This document shows, in pieces, positions 17,268 through 26,996 of a stretch of 64,000 nt of DNA (position 1 is the stretch's first letter; the number at the start of each line of letters is the position of its first letter). The notes under the pieces are model-generated. The model had not been told where the DNA came from and did no database searches. It saw only the letters and a list, made by a program, of their open reading frames with translations. The translations under genes were made by a program, and so were the position numbers. Source of the stretch: Natronorubrum bangense (GTDB lineage Archaea; Halobacteriota; Halobacteria; Halobacteriales; Natrialbaceae); assembly GCF_004799645.1 (NCBI RefSeq), contig NZ_CP031306.1:763668-827667 (forward strand). The letters run 5' to 3'.

Positions 17268-18029
17268 CTACTCTGTCTCGCTCATCTCGGCCACGTCCTC
17301 GGGAAGTGAGATCTCACCAGCGTCGTTGTGGTTCGTAAACGTCGTCTCAATCGTCACACGAGCGGGCTCACCGCCTTGGCTCACGTCCATCCGCAGATCA
17401 GTGCCATAGAGTGTGTTTGTCTCGGTGTCGACCAGCACGTAGTACACGAAATCCTCTACGGAAACTGCGACGTGTTGTGAGCTGTCGGCTCCCGCCAGTT
17501 CGTTTTCGCGATCGTCACTGATGTTGGCGGCAAACATCGTCGTCTCGGTTCCGTCTACCGTTTCGGTACGGATCCGTTCGAACTCGGCATCCTCGAGCGT
17601 CTCAAGGGCACCCTCGAGCCGGTCGACCTCGTTCCAGGTCCCGGGAGCCGTCGTTTGCTCCCAGCTGTCTCCGCTTTTGGTGTACTGCGTGTCTTCGATG
17701 ATGTACTGCTCCGACTCGGAGATTCGCGGGCCGGATCCGACATCGGTTTCACTCGTACTCGTTAGCTGTGCTCGTTGATCACTTCTGTCGACGATTCCGT
17801 TGACGGTCGCTGTTTCGTTGACACCACCTGAGTTGAGTGTCCGGGTGATTTCGACTTCATAGCTCTCGGTCGACTCGATAGTCTCACGCAGCTCGGCCTC
17901 GTCAACCCCGTCTGCACCGCTTTCATCGGAGAGTATCCCACCAGCACCGATACAACCAGTAAGCAACAGTGACAGTACGACACCGACCGTTGCGAGGGCT
18001 CGTCTCGATAGCACCACGTTGGTGGTCAC
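17268..18029 (-). CDS. Haloarchaeal lipoprotein, DUF7537-like
   Basis: 253 residues. A signal peptide ends in the lipobox SLLLTGC. The mature domain begins with ELRETIESTESYEVEITRTL and continues through repeated beta strands (QRAQLTSTS, EQYIIEDTQYTKSGDSWEQ, ADSSQHVAVSVEDFVYYVLV), the pattern of the LolA-like half-barrel lipoproteins common in haloarchaea. These are thought to bind hydrophobic ligands, but no function is established. It is convergent with the lipoprotein upstream and precedes ccmF in orientation. Confidence 0.7.
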   Translation of the reverse strand: MTTNVVLSRRALATVGVVLSLLLTGCIGAGGILSDESGADGVDEAELRETIESTESYEVEITRTLNSGGVNETATVNGIVDRSDQRAQLTSTSETDVGSGPRISESEQYIIEDTQYTKSGDSWEQTTAPGTWNEVDRLEGALETLEDAEFERIRTETVDGTETTMFAANISDDRENELAGADSSQHVAVSVEDFVYYVLVDTETNTLYGTDLRMDVSQGGEPARVTIETTFTNHNDAGEISLPEDVAEMSETE

Positions 18030-18110
18030 TTGTAACGAGTCACCCCTAAACGTTTCTACTGCTCTCGGCGTGCTATACCATCACTTCCGTTCGAAACGTG
18101 CGTGGCTGCG

Positions 18111-20447
18111 CTAGCGCCTGCGGAACCGTGTGTCCGCAGCCGTCAGCGCTGCCATGCCGATCAGTAAGAGGGCAACACCAAGCCAGATCTGGTTTGCGAG
18201 CGGGTAGTTGTCGATCGTAACCGTCGCACCAGCCTGGTTGACCGTGCCGACGACGTACGTATCACCCGTCAGGCCTCGTTCGATCAACGCGTCGTTGGTG
18301 TTCATCGACGAGCGTTGATACTCCTGCTCGGCGATCGTCCCCTCAGCGACCTGTTCGTCACCGTTGTAGACGGTCACGTCTATCTCGTGGGAGATAACGC
18401 GTGGTGTATGAACGTCCGTCGGTGGATCGGAGGCGGTGCCCATGTTCTGGGAATCGGTGTAGACGAACGCCGACATGTCGTCGTCATCGTTCTCAAAGAC
18501 GGACCCGCGTGCGATGACGTCCGTTCCGATTTCGAACGACGCCTCACCGTCGGCGCTTGCCAACCAGACCGTCGAGTCGTCGAGTCGGGCGACGTTCGTT
18601 CCCTCTATTGTATCCGTTTCAGTTATTTCTCCTCTCACGAGCGAGGCGTCTTCATCAACTCGAAGCACCTCCGAGGGAGAACGGGCTGCGTCTTCGATTG
18701 TCGGCTCCTCGACGGTGTCGTAGTTCGTCACGTGGACCGTATACTCCGACTCGGGGACGTCCTCGACGACCGGCTCCGAATCGTTTCCGACTTCGTCGAC
18801 ACCGATCACGGCCACGGATGCTGAACTCGAGAATAAATAAATAAACGAGACGGCGACGACGAGTACGGCCCCACCGACGTGGATGAGGACGATTCCAGTC
18901 TCGCGAAGTTTGAACAGTCGCGAGGGGACACCTCTGACTCGAGCGACGTAGCGGCCGGTCCAGGCGGCGGCGAAGAACCCGGCGGGAGGGACGATCGAGA
19001 GCACGCTCAGATTGCCGACGATCCGATAGACGAGCGGGTCGTGTGCGTTCGGCGAACTCAGATACCAGTTTGCCGACGGCGTGATGAACGCAGCGATAAT
19101 CGTCAGCACAGCGACTGCAGCCGTTGCTTGCATTGCGAGTCGGCGTCGACCAACGTCAAGGATCGCGTACAGGCCGCCAGCCAACAACATGACTGCGACG
19201 ACCGGATAGCTCCAGAGGTTGTAGTGATCCTGACCAACGCTCACTTCGACACCGGTTGCAGCGTTGCGAAGCACTGGGAACGACAGTCCCCAGATCGAGA
19301 TGAACGCGAGGATACCGAAGGCGAGGACGGCCCCATGATAGACTGTGCGCCGACTCAGCCAGGATCGATCGCCACGCTCGTCCCGTTCCGTTCCCCCCTC
19401 AAGGAACCAGTATACAAACGGGAGCGCGAGCGCGGCCGTCCCGGTCACGGCAAGCAAGAACAGTATTCCCGTCCCGATGCCACCCGCGGCAAACGAATGG
19501 ACGCTTCGGAACACACCGCTTCGGACGACTGTCGTCGCAAAGACAACCAGCGGGAAGATCAGTCCTGCGGAGGCAGGGGCAAATATCGGGTACTCTCCGG
19601 TTTTCGCGTAGCGATTGATCGAGTGAAGCGATGCGGTGAGAGCGAGCCACGGGATCAACACCGCAGTTTCGACCGGGTCCCACGACCAGAATCCACCCCA
19701 TCCAAGCACGCCGTAGGCCCAGATCCCGCCAAACGCGATTGCGGCCGTAAGCAACAGCCACGAGACGCGAAGCCACTGGACCATGCTTGGAAGCCATTCG
19801 TCGAAGACGCTGTCCTCACCACGGAACAGCGAGATAAAGTGTGTCACACCCAGTGCGAACGGGACGATCAACAGCGCGTATGCCGCGAACGTAATTGGGG
19901 GATGGATCGCCATCCACGGATCGATAAGCAACGGGTTCAACCCGTCACCATCTGGCGGAACGAACCCATCGGGCGTGTCGGGGAAGGCCACCTCGATCGG
20001 GGTAAACGGACTCTGCGTGATGAGCATCATCGCGAAGATGGCGACGATACCGAGCGAGATTGACTGCACCAGCTTCGAGCCACGGCCCCGAAACTCACTC
20101 GAGTAGACGGTCCAGGTGGCAACGACGGCAGTCAAGGTGGCCCACAAGAGAATCGAACCTTCGTGGTTCGCGTATGCGCCAGTAACCCGATACAGCAGCG
20201 ACAGATAGTCAGCAGAGTTCTGCCAGACGTACGCGTTCGTGTAGTCCCCGACGATGAACTGGTAGGTTAGATAGCTGTGTGCAACGACGAGTGAACATGT
20301 CGATACCACTGCGGCGCCAAGGGTAACACGTCCAAACGCGTCAGTCCGAGAGACGTAGCTGTACAACAAAAGTACCGCCGCGAGACTGCTCGTAAATGCG
20401 GCGACGATGATCAGTACTGTTCCGTAAGTCAGTGTGTCCGGTGTCAT
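18111..20447 (-). CDS. ccmF: Cytochrome c haem lyase subunit CcmF
   Basis: 778-residue polytopic membrane protein of the CcmF/CycK family. Diagnostic blocks: ANHEGSILLWATL near residue 95, WMAIHPPITFAAY (a conserved His) near 180, and the tryptophan-rich WWD box GVLGWGGFWSWDPVETAVLI near 245. At least 14 hydrophobic helices and a large external loop of ~220 residues near the C-terminus are visible, followed by a last helix. In bacteria CcmF, with CcmH, transfers haem from CcmE to the CxxCH of apocytochromes. It is translationally coupled (ATGA) to the thioredoxin gene upstream. No ccmH is seen in the window. Confidence 0.94.
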   Translation of the reverse strand: MTPDTLTYGTVLIIVAAFTSSLAAVLLLYSYVSRTDAFGRVTLGAAVVSTCSLVVAHSYLTYQFIVGDYTNAYVWQNSADYLSLLYRVTGAYANHEGSILLWATLTAVVATWTVYSSEFRGRGSKLVQSISLGIVAIFAMMLITQSPFTPIEVAFPDTPDGFVPPDGDGLNPLLIDPWMAIHPPITFAAYALLIVPFALGVTHFISLFRGEDSVFDEWLPSMVQWLRVSWLLLTAAIAFGGIWAYGVLGWGGFWSWDPVETAVLIPWLALTASLHSINRYAKTGEYPIFAPASAGLIFPLVVFATTVVRSGVFRSVHSFAAGGIGTGILFLLAVTGTAALALPFVYWFLEGGTERDERGDRSWLSRRTVYHGAVLAFGILAFISIWGLSFPVLRNAATGVEVSVGQDHYNLWSYPVVAVMLLAGGLYAILDVGRRRLAMQATAAVAVLTIIAAFITPSANWYLSSPNAHDPLVYRIVGNLSVLSIVPPAGFFAAAWTGRYVARVRGVPSRLFKLRETGIVLIHVGGAVLVVAVSFIYLFSSSASVAVIGVDEVGNDSEPVVEDVPESEYTVHVTNYDTVEEPTIEDAARSPSEVLRVDEDASLVRGEITETDTIEGTNVARLDDSTVWLASADGEASFEIGTDVIARGSVFENDDDDMSAFVYTDSQNMGTASDPPTDVHTPRVISHEIDVTVYNGDEQVAEGTIAEQEYQRSSMNTNDALIERGLTGDTYVVGTVNQAGATVTIDNYPLANQIWLGVALLLIGMAALTAADTRFRRR

Positions 20448-20914
20448 TGGTCTGTCTCTGTCGTGTGCCCACTTTCAAGCTCATTGAGGAAACGGTCTTT
20501 CTCTACGTAGCCGCCGAGTTCGGAGATGGTTTCCCCGTCATGTGTCATGATCACATGCTGTGGGGGATAGCTTGCACCGTGATCTGAAACCAGTTCGCTA
20601 CCGGGCCCAGGGTTATCGAGATTGACCGCGAGTAACACGTACTCGTCTAGTTCGGACTGGACGGCATCGTCCCGATAGTGATCGTTTTCATAGTCCTGGC
20701 AGTACGTACACCAGGTTGTCCAGTAGTAGACGAGAACGGGTTTCTCCTCCTCTTCGGCGAGTGCCATTGCTTCGTCAGGATCCTCGTGCCACTCGATACC
20801 ACCCTGATAGGTGTAGTCGTGATCGCTCAACACGGGAGCGGCGGTCATCGAATAGTAGCCAAACCCCAAAATGGCCACTAGAACGATGATCGTCAGAAGC
20901 TTCTGTGGAGTCAT
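20444..20914 (-). CDS. Membrane-anchored thioredoxin (CcmG-like)
   Basis: 156 residues from ATG 20914. An N-terminal membrane anchor (LLTIIVLVAILGFGYY) is followed by a thioredoxin fold with the redox motif WTTWCTYC and the cis-Pro region GASYPPQHVIM. The orientation places the CxxC outside the membrane, where it would keep apocytochrome cysteines reduced, the task of CcmG/CycY in bacteria. Electrons could come from the CcdA encoded nearby. The start overlaps nothing upstream, and the stop overlaps the ccmF start. The fold is certain; the specific CcmG role is inferred from context. Confidence 0.85.
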   Translation of the reverse strand: MTPQKLLTIIVLVAILGFGYYSMTAAPVLSDHDYTYQGGIEWHEDPDEAMALAEEEEKPVLVYYWTTWCTYCQDYENDHYRDDAVQSELDEYVLLAVNLDNPGPGSELVSDHGASYPPQHVIMTHDGETISELGGYVEKDRFLNELESGHTTETDQ

Positions 20915-21041
20915 CCGTTGAATATCGGCTCTTTGGACTGGGTCTTGAAAGACATATCGATACTTCCCATCGCTATGTCCGATCGCTCGGCGTCGACACC
21001 GTTCGGACTGACACGCAAAAAAGTGCGTGAATGCTGTGTTG

Positions 21042-22358
21042 CTACTGGTTCTCGTAGCGACTGTAGCCAACAAGTGCTGCTGCCGTCACGAGCGCGAGTG
21101 CGATGATTGCTGCTCCGATTGCGAGGAGCGACATTCCATCATCGTCTTCGTCGCCTTCAGCTTCCTCTTGCATGTCCTCGAAGTCACCCTCAGCGTCCAT
21201 CGGGATCATCGATTCGCCACTTGGGTTTGGCAGTCGTGGCATCTCCTGCTCTGGGTACTCGCCAGTCAGCGTCGTCAGGAACGCAGCCACGTCTTCGACT
21301 TCCTCGTCGGATGCCTCATGGTCGAGCTGGCAGGCAGACATCACACGGATGGACTCCTCGAGGGTCGCAACCTGTCCCGTGTGCATGTACGGTGCAGTGT
21401 GCTCGACGTTCCGAAGCGTTGGCACCTTGTAGTTGTACTCGTCACGTTCGTCGTCAGTGACACCCATTCGACCGGGGTTTTCCATCAGGTCGTACTCTTC
21501 GATGTACTCCTCACACTGGGCGTTGTCCTCGAACGTTGGGTGCTGGTTGTAGACACCTTCACCGGATTCGGGATTCTCCCACTGGCCACTGAACATCGGG
21601 CCGGAGTGACAGCTCTGACAGCCCAGTTCCTGGAAAGTCTCCATGCCGTCGAGTTCCTGTTCGCTCAGTGCGTCAGCATCGCCTTCGACGTACTGATCGT
21701 ACGGACTGTTCGGCGTCACGAGCGTGCGTTCATATGCGGCGATTGCATCGACCGTTCGCTCGAGTGTGACGATATCGTCAGGGTCGTCGCTGTCGATCTC
21801 GTCACCGTAGACGTCTTCGTAGGCTTCGACGTAGCCGTCGACAGCTCGGACGCGGTCGAGAGCGGCCTCATGGTCAGGCATGCCCATCTCGACGTCGGCA
21901 ACGATCGGTCCTTCGGCCTGCTCAGCGAGCGTGTCCGCGCGGCCGTCCCAGAACTGGGTGTGGTGGAACCCGGAGTTCCAGACCGTCGGTGACGCGACTG
22001 GACCGGTTTCACCGTGGACACCCATCGCAGTCGGGCGGCTGTCGTCGCCACCCTCCATGACGTTGTGACAGGTGTTACACGAGATCGTTCCGGTCTCGGA
22101 GATTCGTGGGTCGAAGTACAGTTGTTCACCGAGTTCGATCTTCTCCTCCGTGTCATCCTCCTGTTGGATGGCCTCGTAACCAGGATGTGACTCTTCAGTC
22201 GGCGGCTCGACTGGGAGCTCATCCGTCTCATTATTTTCTTGAACCTGTAAGACAGGCCCACTATTCGATGCATCTGTTGCTGACACAGCTCCGGCAGCAG
22301 CGGTTATCAGAAAACCAATGCTGGCTATGAGCAACGCTGTTTTCCAAAGTTTGCCCAT
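21042..22358 (-). CDS. Membrane-anchored di-haem cytochrome c peroxidase (CcpA/MauG family)
   Basis: 438 residues from ATG 22358. A signal peptide (residues 5-27) is followed by a linker, then two haem c motifs: CNTCH near residue 98 and CQSCH near 245. The family blocks GEQLYFDPRISETGTISC, WDGRADTLAEQAEGPI and KVPTLRNVEHTAPYMHTG are all present. After an acidic linker, a C-terminal helix (LLAIGAAIIALALVTAAALVGY) anchors it, so the catalytic domain faces outside. It would reduce peroxide using external electrons, or act as a MauG-like oxidase. It is an obvious client of the surrounding Ccm system. Confidence 0.92.
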   Translation of the reverse strand: MGKLWKTALLIASIGFLITAAAGAVSATDASNSGPVLQVQENNETDELPVEPPTEESHPGYEAIQQEDDTEEKIELGEQLYFDPRISETGTISCNTCHNVMEGGDDSRPTAMGVHGETGPVASPTVWNSGFHHTQFWDGRADTLAEQAEGPIVADVEMGMPDHEAALDRVRAVDGYVEAYEDVYGDEIDSDDPDDIVTLERTVDAIAAYERTLVTPNSPYDQYVEGDADALSEQELDGMETFQELGCQSCHSGPMFSGQWENPESGEGVYNQHPTFEDNAQCEEYIEEYDLMENPGRMGVTDDERDEYNYKVPTLRNVEHTAPYMHTGQVATLEESIRVMSACQLDHEASDEEVEDVAAFLTTLTGEYPEQEMPRLPNPSGESMIPMDAEGDFEDMQEEAEGDEDDDGMSLLAIGAAIIALALVTAAALVGYSRYENQ

Positions 22359-22497
22359 ATCGGGTAGATTAGTTCCGCATTTTATAAATATGCGGGTTAG
22401 TCCGCCGATAGCGGCGCTTAACCGCGGACATATGAGGGGTATCAATCGAGTATGACAGCGCGGGTGTTTCAGACGGGACCGCCAAAACAGTGTCCAC

Positions 22498-23178
22498 TCA
22501 TTCTTCGACGACGTACTCGAAGGTCATCCAGCCGGCCAACAAAACGAGTCCGTCGTAGGCAATCAGAATCCGGAACCAGGCCATCGTCATCTCGGACGTC
22601 ATCGATGGACGCGTAAGCTCGACGCCACCGAGGATGACCGGGATCACGAGGGGAATCAGGAGAATCGGAAGCAGCGACTCCTGAAGCTGGGAATGAAGCA
22701 TCAGAATCGAGAGTAAGACACCGACCGCACAGAAGCCGAGTGCGGCAAGCGGAATCACCAGCAAGATCGTCGTCAGCGTCTCGAGTGGGAACGAGTAATC
22801 GAGGAAAACGACGACGAAGACGAGACTCAGCAGGCCGACACCGGTCACGAACACCGTCGAGCTGAGGACTTTCCCGAGATAGATCGCGGAGCGATCGACC
22901 GGTGCAAGCAGGAGCCCTTCGATCGCATCGTTTGCACCCTCGAGGGCGACCGTGTGGCTCATGCCGACCGCGCCGGCGAAGACGACCGCAAGCCAGAGTG
23001 CCCCTCTGGCGATGACGCCATGATCTTGGACCCGTTCGCCGAACACGAACGAGAAAACGACGACGATGAGCAACGCGAAGACGAACGCCGAGTTGCTCAG
23101 TTGCTTGCTCCGTGATTCGACGAGCAGGTCTTTCCGGGCAATCTCGTAAACGACCCGGAGATACGATCGAAGATCCAT
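22498..23178 (-). CDS. ccmB: Haem exporter permease CcmB
   Basis: 226 residues with six hydrophobic helices. The opening (RVVYEIARKDLLVESRSKQ), the first helix, and the block GAVGMSHTVALEGANDAIEG LLLAPVDRSAIYLGK match the CcmB family. It is the membrane subunit of the CcmABCD haem-handling ABC complex. The start shares one base with the stop of ccmA (TGATG), so the pair is co-translated. Confidence 0.92.
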   Translation of the reverse strand: MDLRSYLRVVYEIARKDLLVESRSKQLSNSAFVFALLIVVVFSFVFGERVQDHGVIARGALWLAVVFAGAVGMSHTVALEGANDAIEGLLLAPVDRSAIYLGKVLSSTVFVTGVGLLSLVFVVVFLDYSFPLETLTTILLVIPLAALGFCAVGVLLSILMLHSQLQESLLPILLIPLVIPVILGGVELTRPSMTSEMTMAWFRILIAYDGLVLLAGWMTFEYVVEE

Positions 23179-23933
23179 CAGTGGCTGCCTCCGTGCAGTC
23201 GCTGTCTGTCCTCAAGTCGGTTCCCGGGAGCCGCCGAGCCGCCCCGGCAAAACCGCTCATAGCTGGTCAGCAGGTCGTCGGCCGTCTCGAACTCGTTGGC
23301 GTCGATATCGCCGATGAGGCGGCCGTCGTTCATGAACAGAAACCGGTCAGCAAGGTCGAACCCACGCTCGAGATCGTGTGTCGCCGCAAGGACCGTCCGA
23401 TCCTCGAGTTCCTCGAGGACCGTGGCGACTCGCTGCAGCGACGTCTGATCTAGTCCGGTGTATGGCTCATCGAACAGGAGCAGATCAGGATCGTGGACGA
23501 GCACTCTTGCGAGCGAGACACGTTTGCTCATGCCGTGTGAGAAACCACCGACCCGTTCGCTGCCACGGTCGGCCAGGCCGACTGTCTCGAGGAGGTCGTT
23601 ACAGACAGCGTCGTCGACGCCGTGGAGGCGAGCGTGAAGGCGCAGATTTTCACGGGCGGTGAGTTCGTCGTAGAGCATCGTCTCGTGAGAGAGCAGTCCG
23701 ATCCGGGAGCGGACGTTTGCGTCGCCATCGAAAAGCGGTTCCGACGCGATTTCGATCTGGCCACTCGTCGGCCGAGCGAGTGAGGCGAGCAGTCGGATGA
23801 GTGTCGTTTTTCCGGCACCGTTGGCACCGACGATGACGGCCGTATCCCCTTGCGGGAGTTCGAACGAGACATCGTCCACACCGATCTGGGTCCCGAACCG
23901 TTTTGAAACGCCTGAGACGGAGACGAACGACAT
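23178..23933 (-). CDS. ccmA: Haem exporter ATPase CcmA
   Basis: 251 residues from ATG 23933; a longer frame to 24038 would cross the divergent ccdA promoter and is unlikely. Walker A is GANGAGKTTL, the signature is FSHGMSKRVSLARV, Walker B is DLLLFDEPYTGLD and the switch His is in ATHDLE. The short size and the GANGAGKTTLIRLLASL region are typical of CcmA. With CcmB it forms the ATP-driven part of haem delivery to CcmE. The start is 57 bases from the divergent ccdA start. Confidence 0.92.
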   Translation of the reverse strand: MSFVSVSGVSKRFGTQIGVDDVSFELPQGDTAVIVGANGAGKTTLIRLLASLARPTSGQIEIASEPLFDGDANVRSRIGLLSHETMLYDELTARENLRLHARLHGVDDAVCNDLLETVGLADRGSERVGGFSHGMSKRVSLARVLVHDPDLLLFDEPYTGLDQTSLQRVATVLEELEDRTVLAATHDLERGFDLADRFLFMNDGRLIGDIDANEFETADDLLTSYERFCRGGSAAPGNRLEDRQRLHGGSH

Positions 23934-23989
23934 TACGTCACGGTTGGAGGACGCATGACTTAAGGGTTGTAATTCCCTATGCTCCGCCG

Positions 23990-24667
23990 ATGGAGACTCC
24001 AATGCTATCTGTCGTCTTTCTGGCTGGCGTGGCGACAATACTCACTCCCTGCTGTCTTCCCCTGATCCCGCCCTTGCTCTCGGGGAGTGTCGGACACCGA
24101 TTTCGCCCTCTCGCGATCGTGTCAGGTAGCCTTGTTTCGTTTACCGGATTGGGGCTTCTCGTCGGGACGCTTGGATCGTTCTCGCCCGACACGTTGCGTG
24201 CCCCCGCGTTCATCGCGATCGTCGCGTTCGGGGCAGTCATGGCAGACAACGATCTTCACAACATCTACTCACGGTATGCCTCACGCCTTTCGAGTGTTGC
24301 AACCCGTCAATCGACGGCGTTCGACAGCGAGAAGCGCCCGCTCGTCTCAGCGTTCTTGCTTGGTATCCTGCTGGGTGTGATCTGGCTCCCATGTGTCGGG
24401 CCAATACTGGGGGCGGTGTTGGTGTATGCGGCAACAGCCGGAGCCACACTCGAGAGTGGGCTCTTGTTGTTCGTTTACGGGGCTGGCTTCTCGGTACCAT
24501 TGCTGGGTGTCGCTTACGGTGGCAAGTTCGCTGGTCGATCGATTGCCGCTCGGCTCGGTACCCTTGGTCGGACCGACGTGATTCGACGACTCGTCGGGTT
24601 CGTCTTGCTTGCGACCGGCGTCGCGTTGCTGTTCGATGTCGATCGAATCCTCCTTTCAGCGCTGTAA
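23990..24667 (+). CDS. ccdA: Cytochrome c biogenesis thiol transporter CcdA
   Basis: 225 residues from ATG 23990. Six membrane helices are visible, with the two redox cysteine sites of the CcdA/DsbD family: TPCCLPLIPPLLSG in helix 1 and WLPCVGPILGAVLVYA in helix 4. CcdA passes electrons from cytoplasmic thioredoxin to outward-facing thioredoxins such as the CcmG-like protein of this locus. It is transcribed divergently from ccmAB and leads the plus-strand half of the locus. Confidence 0.92.
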   Translation: METPMLSVVFLAGVATILTPCCLPLIPPLLSGSVGHRFRPLAIVSGSLVSFTGLGLLVGTLGSFSPDTLRAPAFIAIVAFGAVMADNDLHNIYSRYASRLSSVATRQSTAFDSEKRPLVSAFLLGILLGVIWLPCVGPILGAVLVYAATAGATLESGLLLFVYGAGFSVPLLGVAYGGKFAGRSIAARLGTLGRTDVIRRLVGFVLLATGVALLFDVDRILLSAL

Positions 24668-24719
24668 CACGCCCGGACCAGACGAAGCTTTGATGTGAGT
24701 ACGCACGAACCGTTTGCAT

Positions 24720-25175
24720 ATGAACCGGAAAGTGAAACTTATCGTCGGCAGCGTCGGCATCGGCGTGCTGATCACGATACTGGCGCTGACGACGATGGGG
24801 TCGGCCGCGGAGTTCGTCACACCGACGGATCTTACCGAGAGCGACGAACACGAGGGCGACTTCGTCAAACTCGAGGGCAACGTCCAGGCTCTCGAGGACG
24901 GCGATCCAATCGAGTTCGACGTGACTGATGGGAACTATTCGGTCGGTGTGGTATACGACGGTGGAATGCCGGAGACGATGTCTGAAGGGCGGGTCGTCGT
25001 TGCCGAGGGACATTTCGACGGTGCTGAACTGGAGGCCAGTGACCTCACCGTCCGCGCACACGAGGGCGAACACCCTGACGACCATCCCGACACGGGGACC
25101 CATAACGAGAGCCACAACGACAGCTACGATGACGGCTATGAAGACAGCTACGACGAAACCACCAGTGACGAGTGA
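24720..25175 (+). CDS. ccmE: Cytochrome c maturation haem chaperone CcmE
   Basis: 151 residues from ATG 24720. An N-terminal anchor helix (VKLIVGSVGIGVLITILALTT) precedes a compact OB-fold (KLEGNVQALEDGDPIEFDVT ... VGVVYDGGMPETMSEGRVVV). The haem-binding site follows: VRAHEGEH aligns by eye with the bacterial block around His130 and Tyr134, giving HxxxH instead of HxxxY; many archaeal proteins instead have CxxxY. A His/Asp/Tyr-rich tail ends the protein. CcmE holds haem covalently between CcmABCD and CcmF. The stop overlaps a possible GTG start of the next gene. Confidence 0.85.
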   Translation: MNRKVKLIVGSVGIGVLITILALTTMGSAAEFVTPTDLTESDEHEGDFVKLEGNVQALEDGDPIEFDVTDGNYSVGVVYDGGMPETMSEGRVVVAEGHFDGAELEASDLTVRAHEGEHPDDHPDTGTHNESHNDSYDDGYEDSYDETTSDE

Positions 25176-25183
25176 GACAGACA

Positions 25184-26680
25184 ATGAACCGCTCGAGTAG
25201 TCGAGACGGACTCACGCTTCTTGCAAGCGGAATCTCGGCAGTCGCGACGTCGTTTGCGATTTATGCCACGGCTGAACTGTTCGTCGTCACATCGTTCAAT
25301 CGGGTGCTCCTCGAGTACCTTCCCGGCTGGTTCATCGCAACAGTGATCCATCGGTTCGGTGACTTCGCGCTGGAAGGCAGTTTGCTCTTTTCGGGGGTGG
25401 TGCTCTCAGTCGTCGTCGGAGCCGTTTCGCTTGCGGGATACCAACTTGGCTCGAAAGTGGTGCCGGCGAACCCGCTGCCAGCTGGGTTCGCCTTGTCGAC
25501 ACTGTTCGTCTTCGTCGTTCTGTTCAGTGTCGTCCGTGAGGTCGTCCCCGTCGTGGGCCCGTCCATCGTCGGCGGTGCCGTCGTGACTCTTCTGGGTGGC
25601 TTCTCGGCAATCGTGTCGACTGACGATGTGAGTACCCAGCGACGAACACTGATGAAAACCATCGCTGGAATCGGCGTCTTCAACGTCGTCGCCCACGCTT
25701 TCGGGCTTGTTCGGCGGAGTCAGACCGAGCGAGCCGAGCGTGAACTCAATGATCGTGCGGCCCGACTCGAGGCCCAGCATATGGTTTCACAGGCAAACGA
25801 AAACGGGTTCGATGTCGAGGGGATCAAGCCGCCGGTGACCGAGATTGACGACTTCTACGTTGTCGACATCAATCCAAGCCCGCCGACGATCAACCCCACG
25901 GAATGGCAGCTCTCGATCACGGGACTGGTCGAGGAGGAACTGGTGCTCGACGTCGACGATGTCCGCGAGCCCGAAACAGTCCACCGAGCGAAGACCATTC
26001 GTTGTCTCAGCGATGATATCGATGGCCAACAGATGGATACGGCGATCTGGACTGGCAGTCGGCTGATGGATCTGATCGATGACGCAGATCCCAACGGCGA
26101 GTACGCAATGCTCTATGGCGCAGACGAGTACTACTACTCAATCCCATTGGCAGACCTCGAGTCCGCACTGCTCGCCTACGGGATGAACGGCTGGGAGCTG
26201 CCAGCCGAGCATGGGTTCCCCGTTCGAGTCCTCGTCCCCGACCGCTGGGGGAAACTGCAAGTCAAGTGGCTCACGGAGATCGAAATTATCGATGCCGAAG
26301 CAGGCGGCTACTGGGAGGAACGAGGCTGGCACGGGATGGGCCCAGTCAACAGCGTCACGAAGATCGATCGAATCAACCGGCCGGGAGATCACATCCAACT
26401 GTGTGGACACGCCTACGCGGGGGGACGCGGTGTCGAGACAGTCGAGGTGTCTCTCGATGGTGGCGAGACCTGGGAGGATGCGACGCTCGGAGACGCCTTG
26501 TCGCATCCGGATGCCGCACGGCAGTGGATCTACGAGTGGGAGTCGGACGAAAGCGACGGTGAGTATGAAGTCTACGCGCGCACGGTCGACGGTGAGGGGA
26601 CGACCCAACCCGAAGAGCGAACGGAACCGTTCCCAGACGGGGCAACTGGTTGGCCGAGCCGAACGATCGAGCCGAACTGA
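25184..26680 (+). CDS. Membrane-anchored sulfite-oxidase-like molybdopterin protein
   Basis: 498 residues from ATG 25184; a GTG at 25172 that overlaps ccmE is an alternative. The N-terminal third holds four hydrophobic helices (about 10-30, 55-80, 95-112, 117-137). A cytosolic or external oxidoreductase_molyb domain follows (NPSPPTINPTEWQLSITGLV ... RAKTIRCLSDDIDGQQMDT, where Cys is the expected molybdenum ligand). A C-terminal Mo-co dimerisation domain carries VSLDGGETWEDATLG. The substrate is not determined: sulfite, nitrate or another oxyanion are possible. Its place inside the ccm locus suggests electrons pass to a c-type cytochrome. Confidence 0.88.
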   Translation: MNRSSSRDGLTLLASGISAVATSFAIYATAELFVVTSFNRVLLEYLPGWFIATVIHRFGDFALEGSLLFSGVVLSVVVGAVSLAGYQLGSKVVPANPLPAGFALSTLFVFVVLFSVVREVVPVVGPSIVGGAVVTLLGGFSAIVSTDDVSTQRRTLMKTIAGIGVFNVVAHAFGLVRRSQTERAERELNDRAARLEAQHMVSQANENGFDVEGIKPPVTEIDDFYVVDINPSPPTINPTEWQLSITGLVEEELVLDVDDVREPETVHRAKTIRCLSDDIDGQQMDTAIWTGSRLMDLIDDADPNGEYAMLYGADEYYYSIPLADLESALLAYGMNGWELPAEHGFPVRVLVPDRWGKLQVKWLTEIEIIDAEAGGYWEERGWHGMGPVNSVTKIDRINRPGDHIQLCGHAYAGGRGVETVEVSLDGGETWEDATLGDALSHPDAARQWIYEWESDESDGEYEVYARTVDGEGTTQPEERTEPFPDGATGWPSRTIEPN

Positions 26681-26996
26681 AGCTGCAGCCGAATTTTCAC
26701 TACTGTTTATGCAGAGGCTCTTGCCGGATGTCTCATCTGCAACCCCGCATACAGCGGGTTACACGAGTATGGTTGTAAAAAGCCTCTATACAAGGGGATT
26801 ATATATACCGGTATGAAAGTCGGTCGTGAAAGACGAACGATCACGTGGATCCAGCACAGACGCTGTTTGCCCGCAACTGAAACGAGACAAATACACGAGA
26901 TCACTGACAGCCAAGGTATCAGCTTCCAGTGTGGGTGTTCGGGATGAACACAGCCGTTGCGTATGTTTTTTTGTTGCCGGACGCATAGCCCCCCGT
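26681..26996. other. Intergenic region with hairpin and TATA-like box
   Basis: About 315 bases between the sulfite-oxidase-like gene and ccmC. An imperfect hairpin (AACCCCGC ... GCGGGTT, near 26740-26760) could end the upstream transcript, and GATTATATATACCGG near 26799-26813 looks like a promoter element. The in-frame N-terminal extension of ccmC through this stretch is not protein-like. Confidence 0.4.

Noticed and set aside
18879..20063. 394-codon plus-strand frame
   Set aside because: It lies antisense to ccmF and shows the biased Arg/Asp composition of a shadow frame in GC-rich DNA.
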